NCBI RefSeq assembly: GCF_022846655.1
Contig: NZ_AP025667.1
Location: forward strand, 3,447,001 to 3,511,000
Origin: Streptomyces seoulensis
Lineage (GTDB): Bacteria > Actinomycetota > Actinomycetes > Streptomycetales > Streptomycetaceae
Reading direction: 5' to 3'
Length of the DNA: 64,000 nucleotides
This document shows positions 24,468-31,424 of the stretch, one piece after another; positions within the stretch are counted from its first letter, which is position 1; every line of letters begins with the position of its first letter. The position numbers were made by a program, and so were the translations under genes. The notes beneath the pieces are model-generated. The model was not told where the DNA came from. It made no database searches and worked only from the letters and a program-made list of their open reading frames with translations.

Positions 24468-25796
24468 GTGAGCAGCGACCAGACCCGTCCGACCGTGACC
24501 GTGGGCGGCGGTGTCCCGCCCGGCCTGGACGCCCTGCTGGCGTCCACCGCCGAGATGTATCTCGACCTGCACCGGCACCCCGAGCTGTCCGGCGCCGAGG
24601 AGCGCACCGCCGCCCGGTTCGCGGACCGGCTGACGGCGGACGGCTTCCGGGTCCTGCGCGGTGTCGGCGGGCACGGGGTCGCGGCCGAACTGGCCAACGG
24701 CGACGGCCCGGCCGTGCTGCTGCGCGCCGAGCTGGACGCGCTGCCGGTCGCCGAGGAGACCGGCGTCCCGTACGCCAGCACGGCGACCTCGCCGGGCCCG
24801 GACGGGCGGCCGGTGCCGGTGATGCACGCCTGCGGCCATGACGCCCACCTGGCCTGCGCGGCGGCGGCCGCCCGGTGGCTCGCCGAGCACCGCGACCGGT
24901 GGCGGGGCACGCTCCTGGTCGTCGGGCAGCCCGCCGAGGAGACCCTGAGCGGTGCTCGCGCCATGCTGGAGGACGGGCTGTACGACCGGATCACCGCGCC
25001 GGACGTGGTCCTCGCCCAGCACACCGCCGCGTTCCCGGCCGGGATGGTGGCGCACGCGGACGGGCCGCTGATGGCGGGCAGCGTGACGCTCGAAGTGGTC
25101 TTCGAGGGGGACGGCGGACACGCGGCCACCCCGCATCTGACGGCCGATCCGCTGCTCGCGGCGGCCGGCGCGGTGACCCGGCTGCCCGCCGTCGCAGCCC
25201 GCGAGACGGACCCGGCCGAACGCCTGGTGGTCACCGCGTCCTCGCTGCGGGCCGGGGACTACGGGCGCACCGGGAACGTGATAGCCACCCGTGCCGAACT
25301 GCGGGTCACCGTCCGCGCCCTCTCGGAGGCGGCGCTCGTCCGGGGCACCGCGGCGGTGGAGCGGGTGGTGCGCGCGGAGGCCGCCGCGGCCGCGCTGCCG
25401 CCGCGGGTCACGGTCCGCGAGCTGAACCGCTCCGGCGTCACCCGGCCCGACCCCGGCGTCACGGCCGCCGTCCGCGCCGCCCACCAGACGGCCTTCGGCG
25501 CCGCCCGCGTCACCGGCTGGCCCGCCTCTTCGGCGACCGAGGACTTCCCGCTGCTCACCGGCGCGGGCGGCCATCTGCACGGCCGCCCCGGCATCCGGGG
25601 CGCCTACTGGATGCTCGGCTCGGTCGGTCCCACCCAGTGGGCGGCGGCCCCCGGTACCGGGCCCGCCGAGAAGTTCCGCACTCTCCCCCACAACCACTCC
25701 CCCCGCTATCTGCCCAGCGTCCGCCTCACCCTGGACACGGGCACGGCCGCCATGGTGACGGCGGCACTGGCCCAACTCGGCCCGGCGGCGGGGTGA
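24468..25796 (+). CDS. M20-family amidohydrolase / aminoacylase
   Basis: 442 aa from GTG. The metal-site landmarks of the M20D amidohydrolases are present: LHRHPELSGAEERTAARFAD near the start, VMHACGHDAHLACAAAAARW at about 120, and GQPAEETLSGARAML at about 150. A dimerisation domain insert runs at about 200-320, and SSATEDFPLL supplies a late ligand. These enzymes cleave N-acyl amino acids or small peptides. It is divergent from the precursor and separated from the next gene by a riboswitch, so it probably belongs to the RiPP cluster. A role in trimming leader remnants, removing an acyl group or inactivating product is possible; none is shown by sequence. Confidence 0.82.
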   Translation: MSSDQTRPTVTVGGGVPPGLDALLASTAEMYLDLHRHPELSGAEERTAARFADRLTADGFRVLRGVGGHGVAAELANGDGPAVLLRAELDALPVAEETGVPYASTATSPGPDGRPVPVMHACGHDAHLACAAAAARWLAEHRDRWRGTLLVVGQPAEETLSGARAMLEDGLYDRITAPDVVLAQHTAAFPAGMVAHADGPLMAGSVTLEVVFEGDGGHAATPHLTADPLLAAAGAVTRLPAVAARETDPAERLVVTASSLRAGDYGRTGNVIATRAELRVTVRALSEAALVRGTAAVERVVRAEAAAAALPPRVTVRELNRSGVTRPDPGVTAAVRAAHQTAFGAARVTGWPASSATEDFPLLTGAGGHLHGRPGIRGAYWMLGSVGPTQWAAAPGTGPAEKFRTLPHNHSPRYLPSVRLTLDTGTAAMVTAALAQLGPAAG

Positions 25797-25884
25797 CCAC
25801 GGTCCGCGTGGCCCGGATCACCATCCGGATGACGGACGGTACCGGCGGCCGGGGGTCACGGCCCGTAGGGTGACCCCTGTAGCT

Positions 25885-26066
25885 GGTTCGCCCCGTCCGC
25901 CAGGCGGGGTGTCGTAAGAGGGAACCCGGTGGGAATCCGGGACTGCCCCGCAGCGGTGAGCGGGAACGACCGCCGTCATACGCACTGGGTCCGACGCACG
26001 GACCTGGGAAGCGACGGCCACTAGGTGTCCTCCGCGAGGACGTGCCCGCGAGTCCGAAGACCTGCC
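25885..26066 (+). ncRNA. Cobalamin (AdoCbl) riboswitch upstream of metE
   Basis: The conserved core reads GGTGGGAATCCGGGACTG followed by CCCCGCAGCGGT at about 25927-25956. The 3' part ends CCCGCGAGTCCGAAGACCTG near 26063, the usual end of actinobacterial metE cobalamin riboswitches. With B12 available it should repress metE, so that the B12-dependent MetH is used. It starts about 90 bp after the amidohydrolase stop and ends 180 bp before metE. Confidence 0.92.
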
Positions 26067-26245
26067 ATCTGCCCGTGCGCGACCCACTCGCGTACGGACA
26101 TCCCGGTGACCTCGAGGGCGGGTCGGCGTACACACGGACGGTCCACCGCGCACACCGTGCGGGCCGGCGCCGTCCGGTCGTCACCCCTTCACGTGCTCGT
26201 CCCGTCGCCGGGATCTCAGGGATCCGTCTCGTGAAGGAGATCTCC

Positions 26246-28558
26246 GTGACACCGAAGTCCGCAGCCGCGGCAGCACGGTCCACCGTGTACGGCTACCCGC
26301 GTCAGGGCCAGGACCGGGAGCTGAAGAAGGCCGTCGAGGGCTACTGGAAGGGCCGTGTCGACGCCGGCGCCCTCCGGGCCACCGCCGCAGGCATCCGCCG
26401 CGCCAACTGGCAGGCGCTGGCCGAAGCAGGCATCGACGAGGTCCCGACCGGGGACTTCTCGTACTACGACCACGTGCTGGACACCACCGTCATGGTCGGC
26501 GCGATCCCTGCCCGGCACCGGGCGGCCGTCGCCGCCGGCCCGCTGGAGGGGTACTTCGCCATGGCGCGCGGCACGCAGGACGTGCCGCCGCTGGAGATGA
26601 CCAAGTGGTTCGACACCAACTACCACTATCTGGTACCGGAGTTGGGTCCGGACACGGTGTTCTCCGCCGACTCCGCCAAGCAGGTCGCGGAGCTGAAGGA
26701 GGCCCTCGCGCTGGGCCTGGCCGCCCGGCCGGTGCTGGTCGGCCCGGTCACCTACCTGCTGCTGGCCAAGCCCGCACCCGGCGTCCCCGCCGGCTTCGAT
26801 CCGCTGACCCTGCTGGACCGGCTGCTCCCGGTGTACGCCGAGGTGCTGGCGGATCTGCGCGCGGCCGGGGCCGAGTGGGTGCAGGTGGACGAGCCCGCGC
26901 TGGTGCAGGACCGGACCCCGGCCGAGCTGAACGCGGCCGGGCGCGCCTACCGTGAGCTGGGCGCGCTCACCGACCGGCCGAAGCTGCTGGTCGCCTCCTA
27001 CTTCGACCGGCTGGGCGAGGCGCTGCCGGTGCTGGCGAAGGCGCCGGTGGAGGGGCTGGCGCTGGACTTCACCGAGGCCGCGGCGGCCGACCTGGACGCG
27101 CTCGCCGCCGTGGGCGGGCTGCCCGGCAAGCGGCTGGTGGCCGGGGTCGTCGACGGCCGCAACATCTGGGTGAACGACCTCTCGAAGTCCCTCGGCACGC
27201 TCGGCACCCTGCTGGGGCTGGCCGACCGGGTCGACGTCGCCGCCTCCTGCTCCCTGCTGCACGTCCCGCTGGACGCCGCCGCCGAGCGGGACATCGAGCC
27301 GCAGATCCTGCGCTGGCTGGCGTTCGCCCGGCAGAAGACCGCCGAGATCGTCACGCTGGCCAGGGGCCTGGCCCGCGGCACGGACGCGATCAGCGCCGAA
27401 CTCGCCGCCAACCGGGCCGACCTGGCCTCGCGCGCCGGCTCCCCCATCACCCGCGACCCGCGGGTCCGGGCGCGCGCCGCCGCCGTCACCGGGGCGGACG
27501 CCCGGCGCTGCGAGCCGTACGCCGAGCGGGCCGCCGCCCAGCGTGCCCACCTCGGTCTGCCGCTGCTGCCGACGACCACGATCGGCTCCTTCCCGCAGAC
27601 CGGCGAACTGCGCACCGCCCGCGCCGACCTGCGCGCGGGCCGGATCGACACCGCCGGGTACGAGGAGCGCATCAAGGCGGAGATCCAGGAGGTGATCTCC
27701 TTCCAGGAGAAGACCGGCCTGGACGTCCTGGTGCACGGCGAGCCCGAACGCAACGACATGGTGCAGTACTTCGCCGAGCAGCTCACCGGCTACCTCGCCA
27801 CCCGGCACGGCTGGGTCCAGTCCTACGGCACCCGCTACGTCCGCCCGCCGATCCTGGCCGGCGACATCTCCCGCCCCGGGCCGATGACGGTGCGCTGGAC
27901 GACGTACGCCCAGTCCCTCTCCGACCGCCCGGTCAAGGGCATGCTGACCGGCCCGGTGACCATGCTCGCCTGGTCGTTCGTCCGTGACGACCAGCCGCTC
28001 GGCGACACCGCCCGGCAGATGGCGCTCGCCCTGCGCGACGAGGTGGACGACCTGGAGCGGGCGGGCACTTCGGTGATCCAGGTCGACGAGCCCGCACTGC
28101 GCGAGACGCTGCCGCTGCGCGCCGCCGACCGGGCCGCCTACCTCGCCTGGGCGACGGAGGCGTTCCGGCTCACCACCGCCGGGGTCCGGCCGGCCACCCA
28201 GGTCCACACGCACATGTGTTACGCCGAGTTCGGTGACATCGTGCGGGCCATCGACGACCTGGACGCCGACGTCATCAGCCTGGAGGCGGCCCGCTCGCAC
28301 ATGCAGGTGGCCCGCGAACTGGCCGCGCACGGCTACCCCCGCGAGGCGGGTCCGGGTGTGTACGACATCCACTCCCCGCGCGTGCCGAGCGCCGAGGAGG
28401 CGGCCGAGCTGCTGCGTACGGGGCTGAGGGCGATCCCCGCCGAGCGGCTGTGGGTGAACCCGGACTGCGGTCTGAAGACCCGCGCATGGCCGGAGACACG
28501 GGCCTCGCTGGAGAACCTGGTCGCGGCGGCCCGTACGGTGCGGAGTGAACTGCTGTAG
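26246..28558 (+). CDS. metE: Cobalamin-independent methionine synthase
   Basis: 770 aa, near the usual length for MetE. It starts at GTG 26246, chosen because AAGGAGAT precedes it; longer in-frame ORF is riboswitch sequence. The N-terminal barrel holds EMTKWFDTNYHYLVPELG, the folate-side signature, at about 115. The catalytic half has PTTTIGSFPQTGELRTARAD at about 448, VLVHGEPERNDMVQYFAEQL at about 500, and the zinc ligands in QVHTHMCYAEFGDI (His-x-Cys) near 655 and NPDCGLKTR near 740. It transfers methyl from 5-methyl-THF-polyglutamate to homocysteine. The riboswitch places it under B12 control. Confidence 0.97.
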   Translation: MTPKSAAAAARSTVYGYPRQGQDRELKKAVEGYWKGRVDAGALRATAAGIRRANWQALAEAGIDEVPTGDFSYYDHVLDTTVMVGAIPARHRAAVAAGPLEGYFAMARGTQDVPPLEMTKWFDTNYHYLVPELGPDTVFSADSAKQVAELKEALALGLAARPVLVGPVTYLLLAKPAPGVPAGFDPLTLLDRLLPVYAEVLADLRAAGAEWVQVDEPALVQDRTPAELNAAGRAYRELGALTDRPKLLVASYFDRLGEALPVLAKAPVEGLALDFTEAAAADLDALAAVGGLPGKRLVAGVVDGRNIWVNDLSKSLGTLGTLLGLADRVDVAASCSLLHVPLDAAAERDIEPQILRWLAFARQKTAEIVTLARGLARGTDAISAELAANRADLASRAGSPITRDPRVRARAAAVTGADARRCEPYAERAAAQRAHLGLPLLPTTTIGSFPQTGELRTARADLRAGRIDTAGYEERIKAEIQEVISFQEKTGLDVLVHGEPERNDMVQYFAEQLTGYLATRHGWVQSYGTRYVRPPILAGDISRPGPMTVRWTTYAQSLSDRPVKGMLTGPVTMLAWSFVRDDQPLGDTARQMALALRDEVDDLERAGTSVIQVDEPALRETLPLRAADRAAYLAWATEAFRLTTAGVRPATQVHTHMCYAEFGDIVRAIDDLDADVISLEAARSHMQVARELAAHGYPREAGPGVYDIHSPRVPSAEEAAELLRTGLRAIPAERLWVNPDCGLKTRAWPETRASLENLVAAARTVRSELL

Positions 28559-28638
28559 TTCCCCTGCCTGTTCGTCCCGGTTCCGCCTGTGGGCCGGGAC
28601 GGACGGGGCCGCGTGCTTGTGATCAGGAGGTTCCTCGC

Positions 28639-29214
28639 GTGACCAGTCGGCTGGTGCTCGTCTCGCCCGCGATCGGGGCAGCGCTGCGGGAGGCGCGGTT
28701 CTACGACGGCACCGGTTCCCTCGACGAGGTGGGCGCCGCCCGGGCGCGGGCGGCGGCCGGTGCGTTGCCGGAGGCGGCGCGGGTCGTGGTGTCGCCCGGT
28801 GTGCGGTGCCGGGAGACGGCGGAGGCCCTCGGGCTCCGGGGCGTGGTGGCGGCGGAGCTGGCGCCGCTGGACGCCGGGCGGTGGCGCGGGCGTGCGCTGG
28901 CGGAGGTCGGCGCGACGGAGGCGGAGGCGGTGGCCCGGTGGCTGGCCGACCCGGACTGCGCGGCGCCGGGCGGGGAGTCGGTGCGCGAGGTGTGCGCGCG
29001 GGTGGGGCGCTGGCTCACGTCGGCTCCTGAGGGCCGTACGGTCGCCGTGGTGGAACCCGAGGTGGTGCGGGCGGCCGTGGTGCACGCGCTGGGGCTGCCG
29101 GGCGAGGCGTTCTGGCGGCTGGACGTGCCCCCGCTCACCGCGACCGAGCTGTCCGGGCGGGCCGGACGCTGGAACCTGCGGCTGGGGCGCCCGCTCGGCG
29201 CGGACGGAAAGTGA
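28639..29214 (+). CDS. Histidine-phosphatase-fold protein lacking the catalytic histidines
   Basis: 191 aa from GTG. The fold is recognisable: SPGVRCRETAEALG matches the second-strand arginine loop of histidine phosphatases, and GGESVREVCARVGRWL the later helix. The usual N-terminal RHG motif is replaced by LVLVSPAIGAALREARF, and the second catalytic histidine (normally SHGG) by VVEPEVVRAA. The protein should therefore not hydrolyse phosphate by the family mechanism. CobC-like phosphatases act in B12 synthesis. Here the gene sits between metE and the cobalt-uptake genes, so a cobalt/B12-related binding or regulatory role is a reasonable guess. Confidence 0.75.
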   Translation: MTSRLVLVSPAIGAALREARFYDGTGSLDEVGAARARAAAGALPEAARVVVSPGVRCRETAEALGLRGVVAAELAPLDAGRWRGRALAEVGATEAEAVARWLADPDCAAPGGESVREVCARVGRWLTSAPEGRTVAVVEPEVVRAAVVHALGLPGEAFWRLDVPPLTATELSGRAGRWNLRLGRPLGADGK

Positions 29215-29239
29215 GACTCGGCGCGGACCGGGAGTGAGA

Positions 29240-29269
29240 AAGGGCCCCCGGAAGTCTCCGGGGGCCCTT
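29240..29269. terminator. Bidirectional terminator, 13-bp stem
   Basis: AAGGGCCCCCGGA (29240-29252) pairs perfectly with TCCGGGGGCCCTT (29257-29269) around an AGTC loop. It lies between the convergent phosphatase-like gene and cbtA. Confidence 0.85.
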
Positions 29270-29289
29270 CGTCTCGTCCTCACGCCTGC

Positions 29290-30042
29290 TCAGTGGGAGG
29301 CGGCGACCGCCCGTCCCGTGGGAGCGGCAGCGGGGCGGGGGTTCAGCAGCCGTTCGGCCAACTCGCCGAAGACCAGGCCGAATCCGGCCCACAGCACCGT
29401 CTGGATGGCCAGCGCGGAGAGGCGGAACCGCCACAGCAGGGCGGCCGGGAAGTGTTCCGGTACCTCGTTGACGACCGGCAGGAAGGCGTAGGCCAGCCCG
29501 GTCGCCACGGCGAAGGCGGCCACGGCGACGAGGGTCGCGTACCAGTTGCCCAGGCGCGGGGCGAGGCGCTTGCCGAGCAGGGTGGCCCCGACGGCCAGGA
29601 GCACGCTGAGCAGCATCATCAGGAAGTACAGCGTGGTGCGCTTGCCGATGGTGTCCGGGTCGCCGACCGAGGGCGGGTTGGCCGGGTACTTCAGGAACGG
29701 CACCACGTACACGGCGAGCAGCGCGGCGCCGGACAGCAGCAGCGCGGTCGCGCGGGGGCCGAAGCGGCCGACGCGGCCGAGCGCGAAGCAGTAGGCGAGC
29801 GCGGCGATGCCGCCGAAGGCGACCCCGTAGACGAGGACACCGGTGGCGAGTCCGGCGGTGGACTGCAGCGAGCGGGAGACGACCTCCACCTCGTGCCCGT
29901 GCGAGTGGTGGCCCTCGAAGCTGATGGCGCTGTCCACGTTCGGCTCGCCGAGGAAGTAGGCGGCGATCAGGGCGAGCACTCCGGCGGCGAGGCCGGCGAG
30001 CATGCCCCGCACGAGGAGGTTTCTTACCGTTGCGGAGTTCAT
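29290..30042 (-). CDS. cbtA: Cobalt transporter subunit CbtA
   Basis: 250 aa integral membrane protein with about six helices. It starts NLLVRGMLAGLAAGVLALIA, then EPNVDSAISFEG, and SHGHEVEVVSRSLQSTAGLA provides a His-containing loop. FLKYPANPPSVGDPDTIGKR is a conserved family block. CbtA with CbtB is a predicted cobalt uptake system, known mainly from B12 riboswitch regulons. It follows cbtB by 21 bp and is governed by the riboswitch upstream of that gene. Confidence 0.92.
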   Translation of the reverse strand: MNSATVRNLLVRGMLAGLAAGVLALIAAYFLGEPNVDSAISFEGHHSHGHEVEVVSRSLQSTAGLATGVLVYGVAFGGIAALAYCFALGRVGRFGPRATALLLSGAALLAVYVVPFLKYPANPPSVGDPDTIGKRTTLYFLMMLLSVLLAVGATLLGKRLAPRLGNWYATLVAVAAFAVATGLAYAFLPVVNEVPEHFPAALLWRFRLSALAIQTVLWAGFGLVFGELAERLLNPRPAAAPTGRAVAASH

Positions 30043-30063
30043 GGGTGTGCGGCGTCCCTCGCG

Positions 30064-30285
30064 TCAGTGGCAGGGGAAGCCGAGCAGGTGGCGGGCGTCG
30101 TGCACCCACTCGTGGACGTCCGTGCCGTTGAACACGGAGGTGGCACCCTGCTCGGCGCCGACGAAGTACAGCAGGACCAGCATGAGGACGCCGAAGAAGA
30201 CCGCCCAGGGCGCTATCTCCTTGAGCGGCAGCTTGGCGGGTACGGCGGGGTTGCCGGCGGTCGGCTGGGCGACGGTCTGCGCCAT
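30064..30285 (-). CDS. cbtB: Cobalt transporter subunit CbtB
   Basis: 73 aa with one membrane helix (WAVFFGVLMLVLLYFVGA). It ends HEWVHDARHLLGFPCH, the His-rich C-terminus that is the family's presumed metal-binding site. ATG follows GGAGGTCCTGCC. First gene of the cbtBA unit, downstream of a cobalamin riboswitch. Confidence 0.93.
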   Translation of the reverse strand: MAQTVAQPTAGNPAVPAKLPLKEIAPWAVFFGVLMLVLLYFVGAEQGATSVFNGTDVHEWVHDARHLLGFPCH

Positions 30286-30334
30286 GGCAGGACCTCCTCT
30301 GGGAGTTCGCGTCCCATCTCGGTGGTGCACAGGA

Positions 30335-30465
30335 CGACGGCCACGGGTCTGACTCGCGCGGCCCCTTGGAGGACCCGCGCACACAGTGGCGCGACCGTGC
30401 CGGTTTCCCACCGGCTTCCGTTTCGCCGTCGTCGATATCGCCCCGACGGTACCGCGTGTGCCCTG
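30335..30465 (-). ncRNA. Cobalamin riboswitch upstream of cbtBA
   Basis: On the minus strand GCCGGTGGGAAACCGGC (30399-30415), then ACGGTCGCGCCACTGTG, matches the B12-box region. GCGAGTCAGACCCG near 30344-30357 matches the 3' closing part. B12 binding should shut off cobalt uptake. It is the second cobalamin riboswitch within 4.5 kb. Confidence 0.88.
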
Positions 30466-30549
30466 GCTGGCCAAGACCGCATCGGTCCGGGTGATCTTCC
30501 TCTCCCGGCCGTGTACGGAGCACGGCCACGGGGCAGGGGCGGCCGCGCG

Positions 30550-30576
30550 GCCGGGGCCCGTGTGCGGGGCCCCGGC
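30550..30576 (-). terminator. Terminator after the DUF4232 lipoprotein
   Basis: GCCGGGGCCC (30550-30559) and GGGCCCCGGC (30567-30576) form a 10-bp stem with a 7-nt loop, 15 bp beyond the lipoprotein stop. Confidence 0.6.
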
Positions 30577-30590
30577 GGCGGCGGGAGCGG

Positions 30591-31286
30591 TCAGAAGTCG
30601 TCGGCTCCGTTGCGCAGTTCGCCGGTCCAGTAGCCGGTGAGCGCACGGGCGGGGTCGACGGCGATGCCACCGCCCGTGGAGGAGTCCACCGCGATGACGG
30701 TGGAGTCGCCCTCCAGCACAAGCTGGAACGCCGTCACGACCTCGTTGTCCTCGTCCACGCCTCCGTCGGAGAGCTTGACCAGGGCGTACGCGGGGTCACC
30801 GGGGTTCAGCACCGTGGGCGCGGCGGGCTTGCTCTTCGCCACCGACGGCACGTCCTGCTTGTGGCTCTCCAGGAACTGGATGTGCGGGAAGCCCGCCATC
30901 TCGCAACGGTGGCCAGAGGTGTTCCGGGCGGTGAGCACGATGTGGGTGTAGGGCGGGCCGTCCTGCCGCTCGGCGGAGACCTTCACGTCCTTGGCGGCGC
31001 AGACGGGGGTGGCGGCCGAGCCGCCGCCCGTGCCCTGCGCGGCGGTCGAGCCCCCGGCGGCCGCCGAACCGGAGCCGCTGGAGTCCGACTTGTGCGCGGT
31101 GCCGACCGCGGTGCCCTTGCTCCCGCCCGTGCCGGACGCCGGCGCGGACGCCGGGGAGGTGGCCGTCTGCGCGGCCGCCGTCCCCTCGGCCTTGGTCCCC
31201 TCGCCACTCTGACAGGCGGTCAGGGACAGGGCGAGCGCGGCGGAGGCGGCGACGGAGAAGAGTGCGGTACGGCGCGAGGCGTTCAT
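30591..31286 (-). CDS. DUF4232 lipoprotein
   Basis: 231 aa. A lipobox ends the signal peptide (ALALSLTAC, Cys25), so the protein is anchored outside the membrane. A 70-residue Gly/Ser/Ala/Thr-rich linker follows. The DUF4232 domain spans about 100-231, with TPVCAAKDVKVSAERQDG, HIVLTARNTSGHRCEMAGFP (paired cysteines, likely disulfide) and GDPAYALVKLSDGG. Function unknown; such proteins are abundant in Streptomyces. It lies directly downstream of an AfsR-type SARP gene on the same strand, with repeat-type operators between them. Confidence 0.85.
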   Translation of the reverse strand: MNASRRTALFSVAASAALALSLTACQSGEGTKAEGTAAAQTATSPASAPASGTGGSKGTAVGTAHKSDSSGSGSAAAGGSTAAQGTGGGSAATPVCAAKDVKVSAERQDGPPYTHIVLTARNTSGHRCEMAGFPHIQFLESHKQDVPSVAKSKPAAPTVLNPGDPAYALVKLSDGGVDEDNEVVTAFQLVLEGDSTVIAVDSSTGGGIAVDPARALTGYWTGELRNGADDF

Positions 31287-31344
31287 GGTGGTTCCCCCGA
31301 GAGGTATGGCGAAAAACGACGGCCGTCCGACCGCCGGCCAGCCG

Positions 31345-31423
31345 CTGACCTGCTGACACTCTGAGTCTCGACCGTCTCGCTGATGTCCCGCTGACGTCCC
31401 GCTGACGCCGTTCTGACGCCGCC
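31345..31423. promoter_or_regulatory. CTGA direct repeats, candidate SARP operator
   Basis: CTGA-started units begin at 31380, 31391, 31402 and 31413 with exact 11-bp spacing (CTGATGTC, CTGACGTC, CTGACGCC, CTGACGCC). Three more CTGA units occur at 31345, 31353 and 31361 with 8-bp spacing. Eleven-bp-spaced heptamer repeats are the usual SARP binding pattern. The array ends 1 bp before the stop of the AfsR-type gene and lies upstream of the lipoprotein gene, its likely target. Confidence 0.65.
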
Positions 31424-31424
31424 C

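Noticed and set aside
26042..26245. 68-codon N-terminal extension of MetE
   Set aside because: It overlaps the 3' end of the cobalamin riboswitch, and the GTG at 26246 has the only good ribosome site and the family N-terminus.
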